Below, piece by piece: positions 18,874-28,441 of a DNA stretch of 64,000 nucleotides. The DNA is from a bacterium (GTDB taxonomy: Bacteria; Verrucomicrobiota; Verrucomicrobiia; Verrucomicrobiales; Akkermansiaceae), in contig JAAEZT010000003.1 in assembly GCA_018222765.1 (NCBI GenBank), positions 158,577 through 222,576 on the forward strand. The letters run 5' to 3'. Position numbers and translations under genes: made by a program. Position 1 is the first letter of the stretch. Every line of letters begins with the position of its first letter. Below the pieces are notes generated by a model, which did no database searches, was not told where the DNA came from, and saw only the letters and a list, made by a program, of their open reading frames with translations.

Positions 18874-20123
18874 AGCTGGTTCTCAATCAAACGGGCGAAA
18901 AACCGTTTGTACCACGCTTCTAAGACTTCGGGTAGGTTCTCCATGGTAATCTCCCGGGACTTCTTCAAATCAACACGAAACATTCGGGTCTGCTCCTTTG
19001 CAAAAGCCACAGAGTCAACGTGCAGGTTCACCTCGTCGTTAATGAAAAATGAACGGTCGTCGAGATTGCCTGAACCGATAATGCTCAGGCGGCCGTCGGC
19101 TACGAGCAGCTTGCCGTGCATCATGGTGGCTTCGTATTGATAAATCCGAATCCCCCCCCGCAAAAGCTCCACCCAATGGTTCTGGGAAGCATAGCGAGAA
19201 GGCTTTGAATCAATGTCCTTATTCGGCACCAATATTTCAATCTTCACTCCGCGCGCGGCCGCTTTAAGAAGAGCCTCACGAAAAGGCTTGGTTGGAACAA
19301 AATAGGACTGGGCCATTAAAAGCGACTCGCGGGAGGAATTGATCGCCATCAAGACCGAGTGGGCCAACGGATGCTTTCGATCTTTCGGAGAATCAAAAAC
19401 AAACTGCGCCCGCAGATTCCCACGCCGCGAAAGCTTTGGAAAATACTCCCGACCCCGAAGCTCTTTCCCCGTCATCTCGCTCCAGTTCTCACAGAACGCT
19501 TCTTGCAGTTGCTCCACAGCCGGGCCTCTAACTTCATATTGTGTATCCCGCCAAAAGGAAGGACTCTGCGCATTTCCCGTCCAGGCTTGGGCAAAGCCCG
19601 CGCCCCCGGTGAAGCCAACTTTTCCATCAACCACGAGAATTTTCCGGTGGGTCCGGTTGCTCAGGGCAATCGGGGAAATATTGTGGAGCGGGTGATAAAT
19701 TTCTACCTCAACTCCGGCATTTCTCATCAAGCCAATATTGAACTTTCCGACATCCCGAGAACCCACACCATCCAAAATGACATGCACTGCCACGCCTTCG
19801 CGCGCTTTCTCCGCGAGGGCTTCCGAAAATTTCCGTGTCACCGGACTTTCGATAAACGCAAAGGTTTCAAAGGTGATCGACTTTTTTGCTCCTTGCACAG
19901 CCTTCAACATAGGAGGAAAAAATGCCTCTCCATTGACAAGCGTTCTCACCGCATTTCCTTCATGCCACGACACCCGGGAGGCCTTGGAAAATTCCTTCGC
20001 AAATTCAGGTGTGCGAACAGCGAACCCGGCGCCAACTGAGGCATCGACCGACCGATGGAAACAACCGGAGAGCAATCCCGCACACAGTGCGAAGACAACG
20101 AACGCTTTATCTTCCTTCCGCAA
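18870..20123 (-). CDS. Phospholipase D/cardiolipin synthase-family lipoprotein
   Basis: About 417 residues if the TTG at 20123 is used, which gives a lipoprotein signal ending LLSGC. The frame is open to 20261, but that would run deep into the upstream metallophosphoesterase gene; no ATG fits between. Two HKD motifs are intact: HRKILVVDGKVGFTGG and HGKLLVADGRLSIIGSGNLDDRS. ClsA-type enzymes condense phosphatidyl groups into cardiolipin. A lipid-anchored location is unusual, since cardiolipin synthases normally carry N-terminal membrane helices. It overlaps the upstream gene by 17 bases, implying one transcript. Confidence 0.8.
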   Translation of the reverse strand: MRKEDKAFVVFALCAGLLSGCFHRSVDASVGAGFAVRTPEFAKEFSKASRVSWHEGNAVRTLVNGEAFFPPMLKAVQGAKKSITFETFAFIESPVTRKFSEALAEKAREGVAVHVILDGVGSRDVGKFNIGLMRNAGVEVEIYHPLHNISPIALSNRTHRKILVVDGKVGFTGGAGFAQAWTGNAQSPSFWRDTQYEVRGPAVEQLQEAFCENWSEMTGKELRGREYFPKLSRRGNLRAQFVFDSPKDRKHPLAHSVLMAINSSRESLLMAQSYFVPTKPFREALLKAAARGVKIEILVPNKDIDSKPSRYASQNHWVELLRGGIRIYQYEATMMHGKLLVADGRLSIIGSGNLDDRSFFINDEVNLHVDSVAFAKEQTRMFRVDLKKSREITMENLPEVLEAWYKRFFARLIENQL

Positions 20124-20829
20124 GACGTTCGGAAAGAACCCCGGGCAATCCAGCCGCGATGATCTTTTGCTGGGTGGTGGCAAGATCATACTCCACACGG
20201 CGGAAATACACCCTGGAAGTTGGAATATCATAAATCGCGTAACAGGCCCGCCAATCACCATCGCGGGGCTGGCCCACCGATCCGGTGTTGATAAAATATT
20301 TCATCCCCGGTTCGATCTCAACCGAATCAGATTCGATCTCTCCCACCCGGCTGTCGCGAATAAAAATTCTCGGCACGTGCGTGTGCCCGTGGAAACAAAG
20401 ATTGGTAAACTGGTAGGAGAAGTTCGACATGGCATCAAACTTATTGGTGACGTAATTCCACGACTGCGGTTGATCGAGGGTCGAGTGCACCACTGTGAAA
20501 TCTTCCACCTGACGAACCATACGGAGGTTGCGAAGCCATTCGCGTTGTTCCTCTGAGAGTTGATCCCGAGTCCACTGCAAAGCCGTCGCAGCCACCGGGT
20601 TCATCGCTTCCAGACTGTGACTCCCGGCGGCATCCTCATCGTGGTTGCCTTTCACCACCGGCCAATCGGTGCTCCGGATCATTTCTAGGCATGCAAAAGG
20701 ATCGGCATTATAACCCACAATATCACCCATACAGACTCGGTGTGTACACGACTGCTCCTCAGCATCTTGGAGGACTGCTTCAAGAGCTTCCAAATTAGCG
20801 TGGATATCTCCGAAAAGGGCAATACGCAT
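20107..20829 (-). CDS. Calcineurin-like metallophosphoesterase (YfcE/ApaH-like)
   Basis: 240 residues, no signal peptide. All metal motifs are present: GDIHANLEALEAVL (DxH), MGDIVGYNADP (GD), VVKGNHDEDAAG (GNHD), VVHSTL and CFHGHTHVPRIF (GHTH), then FINTGSVGQPRDGD. This is the short YfcE/PrpE-like diesterase group. It is likely cytoplasmic and may act on cyclic or dinucleotide substrates; the exact one is unknown. It is 77 bases downstream of the helical-repeat gene and overlaps the PLD gene. Confidence 0.88.
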   Translation of the reverse strand: MRIALFGDIHANLEALEAVLQDAEEQSCTHRVCMGDIVGYNADPFACLEMIRSTDWPVVKGNHDEDAAGSHSLEAMNPVAATALQWTRDQLSEEQREWLRNLRMVRQVEDFTVVHSTLDQPQSWNYVTNKFDAMSNFSYQFTNLCFHGHTHVPRIFIRDSRVGEIESDSVEIEPGMKYFINTGSVGQPRDGDWRACYAIYDIPTSRVYFRRVEYDLATTQQKIIAAGLPGVLSERLAEGR

Positions 20830-20906
20830 GGGGCGAATGAACGAGGCTTTAGATTCACCAAAGGATGCAAAAGTGTAAAGGTTAGATTAGCTCTCCCTTC
20901 AAAGAG

Positions 20907-21932
20907 TTATTTCCTACCCTGAAAATACGGATTTCCGGACCTCGAATGCGGCAGCACGTTCCGCTTACTACGAAAATCTTTGGGAATTCGGTACCTTGAA
21001 TTGACCAAGAAAGGGATCCAATCCGGAGGAACATCGAGTTTATTCGCGAGAATTCGTAGGGTATCATCAATACTCCCCCGAAAATATCCCTCCTCCTCGG
21101 TGCGCAAACGGTAATTGTAGAGATTTCGATAGGCTTCCTCTTCCGAACGAAAAATCTCCAAAATCCCCGGTCGACCCTCGGATAGAGGAAGACTTGGGTT
21201 TGTCCACAGGGTATAGAGAATGGCCCGAAACGAGGGTAACCTCAGATGGCTGGGATCTTGCTCAAGAAGCTTACGTGCCTCGAAATATCCCTCAATTTCC
21301 CGCCCGGGAATCTGGGCGAGAAGATAAACATACCGCCGCTCATATATCCGGCTCTTCCCAAACGACGCGGCCATCTTATAGGCCTCCAAGGCCCTCTCGT
21401 AATCCGGACGTTTGAATCTGTTAGACCATAGGGAACCAAGCTCACCCCACAAATGATGTGCATCTGGAATCTGCCTCAATCCCTCGCGATAAAAAGCATC
21501 GCCAGCCTCAAGATATTCCCGCTCCATGGTTTCCCGCTGGATCGGTTTCAAGTCATGACGATTCCTCGCCCACGAGGCCGCATTATAGGCCAGATGCCAT
21601 CCTCCATGTGACCAGTAAAACGAGTTGTAGGGATCCAAGGAAGTGATGACGTCATAATCCTGTTTCAACTCATACCACTCCTGATTAGAAAAATGGTCCT
21701 GTGCTTCCAGACTCAATATTGAAGCCATCACCGAGCGCAATCCACCAAAAGTTCCCGCCAATCCGGTCTGCCCCATTTGATTCCACGTTTCCACGGAAAC
21801 TTTCGGCGCCGCAATGCGGCGCTCCCGATAATCTTCAGTTAACTTTTGCTCGACCGGCATCCGAATCGCGCCGCTAAGCGCAAGCCCTATTGCGATCACG
21901 AGAATATTTCTGGATTTTAGAAATCGTTTCAT
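20907..21932 (-). CDS. Hypothetical helical-repeat (TPR-like) membrane protein linked to an ABC exporter
   Basis: 341 residues with one N-terminal hydrophobic segment (ILVIAIGLALSGAI). The rest is Trp/Tyr-rich and helical, with TPR-like pairs such as YLEAGDAFYREGLRQIPDAHHLWGELG and DYERALEAYKMAASFGKSRIYE. No family recognised by name. It begins 12 bases after the ABC permease stop, so the three genes (ATPase, permease, this) look like one operon and probably form one export machine or its accessory. Confidence 0.65.
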   Translation of the reverse strand: MKRFLKSRNILVIAIGLALSGAIRMPVEQKLTEDYRERRIAAPKVSVETWNQMGQTGLAGTFGGLRSVMASILSLEAQDHFSNQEWYELKQDYDVITSLDPYNSFYWSHGGWHLAYNAASWARNRHDLKPIQRETMEREYLEAGDAFYREGLRQIPDAHHLWGELGSLWSNRFKRPDYERALEAYKMAASFGKSRIYERRYVYLLAQIPGREIEGYFEARKLLEQDPSHLRLPSFRAILYTLWTNPSLPLSEGRPGILEIFRSEEEAYRNLYNYRLRTEEEGYFRGSIDDTLRILANKLDVPPDWIPFLVNSRYRIPKDFRSKRNVLPHSRSGNPYFQGRK

Positions 21933-21944
21933 CGAATCGTCGCA

Positions 21945-22877
21945 TCAAAATTCCTTATCGGAGAAAACGAACCAGGACAGAACAGTATAAATCGCAATAT
22001 AAAAGAAAGTCAGCCCACCCAAGTGGAGCATATCAAACACTCCAATTTCCATCGCTCTGGCCGCGCCATCCGAAACCGACTCAAACAGCTGGAAATCGGG
22101 AAATACCAGGGAAATTATTGTTCCTAAAATCCGGTCCACCATTCCTGGTTCTACGCCATATTCACCTTTCGTAAACAAACCCTCCCGCGCCAATGACTGA
22201 ACGGCTCCGATGATCCAAATCATCACGCTACTCGCGATGGTGAAAAGCGTTGAAGTCGAGAAGGTCGATATCAACAAAGCCACCGCGGCAATGATAGATG
22301 CCTTAAAAAAGTGTGCCAATACTCCGTATTGCAGAATCAAGCTCGGACCATGGGAAGCCACCTCGGCCTGTCCTTGTCGGACTTCCTCCTCACCCCAACC
22401 GATCGCGCCCAAATATTCGCCTAGCTCCGCACTTACCGCCTGCGTTCGATAGTGAAGCGTCACCACCATGAGAATATCCATCACCAACATCGCTACAAAA
22501 ATCACCGAAATTACTCCGAGCAATTTTCCCACCAAATAATCCAACCGTGGCACCGGTTTACACAAAATAGTATACAAAGTGCGATCCTCGATATCACCCG
22601 GAATTAACAAAGCAGTCGAGACGATGGCAAAGAGCGAACTGAAAAGCATCATCGTGCCAAGGCAGAGATTCTTGTGCATCATCAACTCCTGCTGTGGCTG
22701 CGAAGCCTCTGGTCCTTCATACCAAAAGACATCAAAAAACTGCAGCCCTACAAACAATAAAGCGATTGGTGCGAGAAAATAAAACACCTTCATTCGCACC
22801 AATTGCGTCACGGTGCTCAGGGCAATAATTCCCGCACGACGCGGCGAAAAGAAACTGGTTCCAGATCGATCACTCAT
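21945..22877 (-). CDS. ABC-2-type transporter permease
   Basis: 310 residues with about six membrane segments, including LAPIALLFVGLQFFDVFW, LFSSLFAIVSTALLI and AVALLISTFSTSTLFTIAS. The DRTLYTILCKPVPRLDYLVGKLLG block between segments is characteristic of ABC-2 permeases of the NosY/CcmB-like exporter group. It starts two bases after the ATPase stop. Cargo unknown. Confidence 0.85.
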   Translation of the reverse strand: MSDRSGTSFFSPRRAGIIALSTVTQLVRMKVFYFLAPIALLFVGLQFFDVFWYEGPEASQPQQELMMHKNLCLGTMMLFSSLFAIVSTALLIPGDIEDRTLYTILCKPVPRLDYLVGKLLGVISVIFVAMLVMDILMVVTLHYRTQAVSAELGEYLGAIGWGEEEVRQGQAEVASHGPSLILQYGVLAHFFKASIIAAVALLISTFSTSTLFTIASSVMIWIIGAVQSLAREGLFTKGEYGVEPGMVDRILGTIISLVFPDFQLFESVSDGAARAMEIGVFDMLHLGGLTFFYIAIYTVLSWFVFSDKEF

Positions 22878-22879
22878 GA

Positions 22880-23761
22880 TTACTTTGTGCTGACTGCTTT
22901 CTGATTGGATTCAGCTTCTATGGTTTCTTTTAAGAAGAGACTCTCCAGCGACGAACGCGGATGCCCCTCCGAAACCAACTCCCCCTTATTCGCTTGATCC
23001 ACCAGATTCCGAATCTGCTCCAGCAACTCAGGCGGGGCATCTTGAAGAATAATCTCGGTACGATCCTGCATCGAGGTGAGCTCTTCAAGATTCCCTTCAT
23101 TCACCATTTTGCCCCGATGAATAATGCCCACCCGGTCACAGATTTCCTGAACCTGCTCGAGTAAATGGGAACACAGAAATACAGTAATACCGCGTCCCTT
23201 GAGATCGAGAATCAAGTCGCGGATCTGACGCGACCCCATTGGATCCACCCCGGCCGTCGGTTCATCCAGCACGACCAACCGAGGATCCTGCACCAAAGCC
23301 TGAGCTAACCCGATCCGCTGCAACATTCCTTTGGAAAAGCCCCGCAGTCTCCGATGGCGCGCTTCTTCCAACCCAACCAACTCCAACATCTCATTCACTC
23401 GTGCCTTAAGTAACGCTCCGCGCATTCCGCAGAGCCTACCATAAAAACTCACCGTCTCAGCGGCTGATAAATGTTTATAAAAGTAGGGATTCTCGGGTAA
23501 AAATCCCACCTCCATCCGCGAGTCCACCTTCGAGGAATCCCTTCCAAAAATGGCGCAGCTTCCCGCAGTCGGCTTCACCAAACCCAGAACCGCTTTCATC
23601 GTCGTCGACTTTCCCGAGCCATTGGGACCAATCAAGCCGTAGACCTCACCGGGCGCGATAGAGAGAGAAACCTCATCAACCGCCCTAATCCCTCCTCCAC
23701 GAAAGGATCCCTTAAAATCCTTCACCAATCGATTGACCTGCACTGCGGGAACCTCGCTCAT
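22880..23761 (-). CDS. ABC transporter ATP-binding protein
   Basis: 293 residues from the ATG at 23761 (MSEVPAVQVNRLVKDF). An ATG two codons upstream is equally possible. Walker A is GPNGSGKST, the signature is LRGFSKGMLQRIGLAQAL and Walker B is RLVVLDEPTAGVDP, followed by the H-loop region VFLCSHLLEQ. This is the ATPase partner of the ABC-2 permease that follows immediately. An upstream region of about 160 bases separates it from gdhA and may hold its promoter. Confidence 0.93.
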   Translation of the reverse strand: MSEVPAVQVNRLVKDFKGSFRGGGIRAVDEVSLSIAPGEVYGLIGPNGSGKSTTMKAVLGLVKPTAGSCAIFGRDSSKVDSRMEVGFLPENPYFYKHLSAAETVSFYGRLCGMRGALLKARVNEMLELVGLEEARHRRLRGFSKGMLQRIGLAQALVQDPRLVVLDEPTAGVDPMGSRQIRDLILDLKGRGITVFLCSHLLEQVQEICDRVGIIHRGKMVNEGNLEELTSMQDRTEIILQDAPPELLEQIRNLVDQANKGELVSEGHPRSSLESLFLKETIEAESNQKAVSTK

Positions 23762-23924
23762 TATCATCCCAGCGTAGCGACCCATTCATTACGTGCAAGA
23801 GAGTTGACATTGTTACCGCTCTTTCCTGCTTACATGATCGCTCAAGAAATAGATGATAAAAGCCATCGTGAGTCGATTACTAGCCGCACCCTCCTCAAAG
23901 GACGGCGATTTTTGTGCCCACTCA

Positions 23925-25187
23925 TCACGGAAAAAGCCCGCGGGTCTTTTTCACCCTGGCCACCAAATCAATCCCGGTCGCAAGAGCTCCCAGACGATGA
24001 CCACACTCTCTCTCCTCACAGAAATCCATGAGATTCTCAAAAGCTTCATTCAATTTGGTTTCCAGCTTCGCCAATACCTCCGGCTTGGTCCAACTGAAGC
24101 GTTGCAAATTCTGCACCCACTCAAAGTAACTCACCGTCACTCCGCCGGCATTGCATAAGACGTCTGGAATCAGGAAAATATCTCCCCGCTCTTCAATGAT
24201 GGCATCGGCTTCCGGAGTTGTCGGACCATTCGCCGCTTCCGCCAGAATCCTGCACTTCAAGTTCGCGGCATTCTTCTCCGTAATGACGCGCTCCATTGCC
24301 GCTGGAACGAGAATATCGCACTCCTGCTCCAACATCTCATCGGGATCGATCGCCTCCGCATCCGGAAAGCCAGCCACTCCTCCAGTCTTCGCCACGTGAG
24401 CACGAAGATCCGATGCATCAATCCCCGCCTTGTTCCAAATTGCTCCGGAAAGATCCGAGACCCCACGCACATGCATTCCATAGCCCGACATCGTCTCGAC
24501 AGCATACGAGCCGACATTTCCAAATCCCTGCACTACCGCCGAAGCTCCCGAGACCGGAAGCCCCAACCTGTTGAGCGCGCGCGTCGCCAGGAACGCCACG
24601 CCGTGCCCCGTCGCCTGGGCCCTCCCTTCACTCCCCTGGAGCTCCACCGGTTTCCCCGTGATCACTTCCGGAACAAAACGACCTTCCCGCGTCGAGTAGG
24701 TATCCAAAATCCACGCCATATGCTGCGCTGTCGTCCCCACGTCAGGAGCCATAACATCCACTTCCGGTCCAATGAACTGCCCGATCTCCTGGGCGAACCT
24801 ACGCGTCAATCGCTCTTGCTCACCCATGCTCATCGCGCACGGATCGCACGCAATACCTCCCTTGCCTCCACCATAGGGCAATCCCATCAAAGCACACTTC
24901 CAGTTCATCCACATCGCCAGAGCAGCAACCTCTCCCAGCTTAACCGAGGGGTGAAATCTCAAACCTCCCTTCACCGGCCCCCGCGATAGATGATGCTGCA
25001 CCCGATATCCAAAAAAGACCTCCGTCCTCCCGTCATCCATCGTCACTGGAAGACTCACCGTGATAAGACGCTTAGGCCATTTGCACCGTTCCCTGACCCG
25101 TTGTTCCAGCCCCAAAAAATCCGCTACCCGGTCAAACTGCTCCGCCGCCATCCCAAAAACCGGATCCTGCAGTAAATCTTCCTTCAT
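23925..25187 (-). CDS. gdhA: Glutamate dehydrogenase (Glu/Leu/Phe/Val family)
   Basis: 420 residues, the length of the NAD-linked hexameric GDH branch. GYRVQHHLSRGPVKGGLRF and LPYGGGKGGIACDP contain the substrate-binding and catalytic lysines. VDVMAPDVGT is the expected Asp block. VVQGFGNVGSYAVE is the Rossmann dinucleotide motif, and CDILVPAAMERVI, LAEAANGPTTPEAD and PDVLCNAGGVTVSYFEW follow in order. Interconverts glutamate and 2-oxoglutarate in the cytoplasm. Separate from its neighbours (140 bases to pyrE, 163 to the ABC genes). Confidence 0.95.
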   Translation of the reverse strand: MKEDLLQDPVFGMAAEQFDRVADFLGLEQRVRERCKWPKRLITVSLPVTMDDGRTEVFFGYRVQHHLSRGPVKGGLRFHPSVKLGEVAALAMWMNWKCALMGLPYGGGKGGIACDPCAMSMGEQERLTRRFAQEIGQFIGPEVDVMAPDVGTTAQHMAWILDTYSTREGRFVPEVITGKPVELQGSEGRAQATGHGVAFLATRALNRLGLPVSGASAVVQGFGNVGSYAVETMSGYGMHVRGVSDLSGAIWNKAGIDASDLRAHVAKTGGVAGFPDAEAIDPDEMLEQECDILVPAAMERVITEKNAANLKCRILAEAANGPTTPEADAIIEERGDIFLIPDVLCNAGGVTVSYFEWVQNLQRFSWTKPEVLAKLETKLNEAFENLMDFCEERECGHRLGALATGIDLVARVKKTRGLFP

Positions 25188-25327
25188 CGTTACCCAAGGT
25201 TACTCCTCCTTCACAAGATGTCCACTCACCGCTCCATTGATCTCGCCCCACACCATGATACTCCTCGTATCCTAAAAATGGTCCTTACTATTTTGATTAG
25301 CTCATCGAGCTTACACCTCGCCGCTTT

Positions 25328-25885
25328 CTACCCGATTAACTCGCTTCGCGTGAAAATACTCACGACCGGCACTCCATCCGCCTCAATCGCCGGACGGCCG
25401 CCTTCTTCGCGGTCAACCAACACCAGACAAAAAACCACCTCACCACCCGCGGCCCGAATGGCTTCGATCGCCTTGAGCGTCGAGCCGCCTGTCGTGATGA
25501 CATCGTCAACCACCACCACGCGATCGCCTTCCTTGAAATTCCCTTCGATCTGTTTTCCCCGCCCGTGCCCTTTCGGCTCCTTGCGCACCGTGAACACCTG
25601 CAACGCTTTTTCGTGCTCCGAGCTCGCCATCCCAACCACCAGAGAGATCGGATCCGCCCCCATCGTCATCCCGCCAATCGCATCCACCTCAAGCCCCTCG
25701 GCTTCAATTTTCTCGAGAACCAAATCCCAACCCGCCTGACCAATCCAATGCGCCCCTTTGTTATCCAACGCCGTCACCCGACAGTCCACGTAAAGGTCGC
25801 TCTTCTTCCCCGAAGCGAGAGTAAAATCCCCGGTCCGAACCGATTTTTCAAGTAACATTGTCTTCAGATCATCCTTGGCGCTCAT
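25328..25885 (-). CDS. pyrE: Orotate phosphoribosyltransferase
   Basis: 185 residues from the ATG at 25885 (MSAKDDLKTML). A longer in-frame start at 25921 adds a Ser-rich piece with no counterpart in the family. The PRPP-binding motif is VVVVDDVITTGGST. GDFTLASGKKSDLYVDCR is the typical N-terminal block and FTVRKEPKGHGRGKQIEG the flexible catalytic loop with its conserved Lys and His. Makes OMP from orotate in pyrimidine synthesis. It lies 42 bases downstream of the enolase-superfamily gene. Confidence 0.95.
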   Translation of the reverse strand: MSAKDDLKTMLLEKSVRTGDFTLASGKKSDLYVDCRVTALDNKGAHWIGQAGWDLVLEKIEAEGLEVDAIGGMTMGADPISLVVGMASSEHEKALQVFTVRKEPKGHGRGKQIEGNFKEGDRVVVVDDVITTGGSTLKAIEAIRAAGGEVVFCLVLVDREEGGRPAIEADGVPVVSIFTRSELIG

Positions 25886-25927
25886 CGAAGCGGAGCTTGC
25901 CGGACTCACGGAAAAAGACAATCCCTC

Positions 25928-27268
25928 TCACAAAGATTCCACCCCCGCATATCCAAAGCCGGGACCGGAGAGCGTGCTCAGGTCAAGAATGCCACCCCGT
26001 CGTTGATACAAGCCGGGATGCACTTTAAGAAACTCCGACGAAGCCTCGGGGTAAAACTGCATCCCGTTACTCTCCACACCGCAAATCGTTCCGGCGTAGG
26101 CAGCCAATAAAACATGCGGCACTTGGGCTAACCTTGGATTAGTCAAATCCTGCACCATGAGAGTCATCCCGTGCTCCTTGGCCCAGCAAAGACTGAGCAG
26201 CGCTCCGGTCAAAGTCTTACAGGTCTTCAATGCCACACTGGTCCAGCCCAACTCCCGGCCCAGACGCACAAAGCGCCAGTCATGCGCGCTCTCATCCATG
26301 AAGAGAGGCTTGCGCTCGCTTACCGAATGAACGTCGATCCTATTAGCCTCCAAATCATACGGGAAAGGCTGCTCGACATAAACAATGCGATCATAAATCT
26401 CAGCCTCTTCCTCTTTCAGGCGATCCAAAATCTCATTCACGTAGTCCGGGTCTGTCACCATGCAATTGAAGTCTGTCGTAAGATTCGTCACGTCTTCTTC
26501 GAGCGAGATTTTCCCAATTGCCACGAGGCGATCATAGTCCCAAGGGAGATCGTTGCCGCGCAATTTAATCTTCAGACAATCCAGACCATCCCGTTGAATC
26601 CAATCACGCAAGAGCACCGGGTAACCATCGTCAGGCTCCTCACCTGTCAGCTCGCTTTCGTCAATGGCATCCAACCCTCCAACCAAATGCCAGACGGGTT
26701 GCTTCATCTCCGGCGTCACAAGATAGTCGCCGGGATACTTCCCAAGAAATTTTTGGGCAGGCTCCAAGAAATGACTCAAATCCATCTCGCCCATCCACTC
26801 CTGGGTGAGACTTTCGAAGGCCTTCACATCGTGCAATTTTCCAAAAGCATCATAGAGCGCGAGATCGAATGCCGAGAGGCATACCAAGCCCGCCAAATGC
26901 GGCATGAAGGCCTCTTCGTCCAGCCCTTCATTCTCTTCATCCAGACGATCGTGCAAGCGATCTTCGATATACCGGTGACCAATCGCCATCGGATGCCCCG
27001 ACTCACCGTGCGCCACCAAATCATCGCGCAACACTTTGCAAAATTCCTTCAAGCGATCTTCCCTCTCGGCATAGCCCAAATCCGACGGCCAAACCCAGGC
27101 CACGCTCAGCGGCGTCTCAGCCCAACCCGTCGCGATCCTGCCATCTTCCCCTTCGACATGCACTGCTACCCTGGCGCAACTCACTTCGGTGAGGGTCTGA
27201 TTGCCAAACTTCAGCGGCACCCGCGTCACCACGGAAACAAAGGAGAGATCAATGCGGGAAATTTTCAT
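25928..27268 (-). CDS. Enolase-superfamily enzyme (mandelate racemase/muconate lactonising type)
   Basis: 446 residues from the ATG at 27268 (MKISRIDLSF). Catalytic features read in order: LKIKLRG (KxK base pair), LTTDFNC (metal Asp), VYVEQPFPYD (metal Glu), LFMDESAHD (metal Asp) and VALKTCKTLTG (Lys on the opposite barrel strand). The KxK plus opposite Lys arrangement fits the MLE/dipeptide-epimerase subgroup rather than the His-containing mandelate racemases. Substrate unknown. The LysR gene lies immediately upstream on the same strand. Confidence 0.8.
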   Translation of the reverse strand: MKISRIDLSFVSVVTRVPLKFGNQTLTEVSCARVAVHVEGEDGRIATGWAETPLSVAWVWPSDLGYAEREDRLKEFCKVLRDDLVAHGESGHPMAIGHRYIEDRLHDRLDEENEGLDEEAFMPHLAGLVCLSAFDLALYDAFGKLHDVKAFESLTQEWMGEMDLSHFLEPAQKFLGKYPGDYLVTPEMKQPVWHLVGGLDAIDESELTGEEPDDGYPVLLRDWIQRDGLDCLKIKLRGNDLPWDYDRLVAIGKISLEEDVTNLTTDFNCMVTDPDYVNEILDRLKEEEAEIYDRIVYVEQPFPYDLEANRIDVHSVSERKPLFMDESAHDWRFVRLGRELGWTSVALKTCKTLTGALLSLCWAKEHGMTLMVQDLTNPRLAQVPHVLLAAYAGTICGVESNGMQFYPEASSEFLKVHPGLYQRRGGILDLSTLSGPGFGYAGVESL

Positions 27269-27319
27269 CGTGCAGCGCCCCCAACTTGCACACCCCTTAC
27301 ACAAGCGACAACCCAGATC

Positions 27320-28219
27320 TTAAAAGGCCTTCGTGACATTTCGGGAAATCCGCAGGAAATCCTCCTCTACCATAGAAAGGTGACGCGACTCATAACAGAA
27401 GTACCCCCATTCCCGCTCGAATTTCTTGTTGCCCAGCGGAAGGGCAATGAGCTCTCCTGATGCGATTTCCTGTCGTGCCGTCCACGGTGCCACGATGCCC
27501 ACCCCAAGACCCACTTTGGCCATCTCCTTGATCGCCCCCATATCGCCCAGACTCAATCCCGGCCGCAATTTGGCACCAGATTTTTCAAAGGACGCTTTCA
27601 GCAAGCGATAAGTTTCACTGGCCCGCGCATAGACCAGAAAAGATTCTTTCTCCACCTCGGCCAACGGAACCTCCCCAAGCTCGGCCCACGGATGGTTGGA
27701 CGAGACCACAAAAACCAATTCATCTTCGAAGATCCTCTCAAAACGAGCCCACCCTGGACACCGTCCTCCAATTCCCAGCACCAGATCAATCTCCGCACGT
27801 TCGAGAATATCGATCAGTTCCTGAGTATCCTCCGATTCAATGTGAATCTCACACCGGGGATAAAGCTCTTTGAACTCCCGCATCACTTCCGGCAGCATGT
27901 GACTGCACAGCGAATGCGTGACACCCACCCGCAGGCGTCCCTGCCCCCAACGCTTGAGTACGCCCAATTCCTCCCCAGCTTTCTCAAGCTCCCCAAGTGC
28001 CGCCCGAAAACGCCGAACCAAAATCATACCCTGCTGGGATAAAGCCACCCGCTTTCCGGATCTCTCCAGTAACTTGCAATCAAGTTGAGTCTCGAGCGCG
28101 CGAATCGAATGACTTACTGCCGACTGCGTCACATGAAGACGCTCCGCTGCTTTCGTAAAACTCTCTGTTTCCGCCACTGCTACCAGCGAGCGAACTTGTC
28201 GAAGATCAGGCAATTCCAT
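27320..28219 (-). CDS. LysR-family transcriptional regulator
   Basis: 299 residues. The N-terminal winged helix is textbook: LRQVRSLVAVAETESFTKAAERLHVTQSAVSHSIRALE. It is followed by a periplasmic-binding-like effector domain (RLRVGVTHSLCSHMLPEVMREF). The stop lies 51 bases before the enolase-superfamily start on the same strand, unlike the usual divergent LysR arrangement, so the two may be co-transcribed and the regulator may control its own operon. Effector unknown. Confidence 0.9.
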   Translation of the reverse strand: MELPDLRQVRSLVAVAETESFTKAAERLHVTQSAVSHSIRALETQLDCKLLERSGKRVALSQQGMILVRRFRAALGELEKAGEELGVLKRWGQGRLRVGVTHSLCSHMLPEVMREFKELYPRCEIHIESEDTQELIDILERAEIDLVLGIGGRCPGWARFERIFEDELVFVVSSNHPWAELGEVPLAEVEKESFLVYARASETYRLLKASFEKSGAKLRPGLSLGDMGAIKEMAKVGLGVGIVAPWTARQEIASGELIALPLGNKKFEREWGYFCYESRHLSMVEEDFLRISRNVTKAF

Positions 28220-28441
28220 GAATAAATTCTATCGGTTCCCCAAAAGGGTGAATCCTCAAGAGCACTCTACATACCAACATTGAGCGAAATTCATCACCCA
28301 ATCCACAATCGATGAGAGCGACTCATGCTAACCCAGCAATATTACTGCATACCTCGCGCTTATTCCGCGTGATCCAGAAGAGAAAAAAGACACCTCCCGC
28401 CTCGTCGTTGGCACTGTTAACCATGAGGGTTCTTGGCTGTC

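Noticed and set aside
26171..27460. Plus-strand open frame of 429 codons opposite the enolase-superfamily gene and the end of the LysR gene
   Set aside because: It spans two real genes on the other strand and has shadow-like composition.
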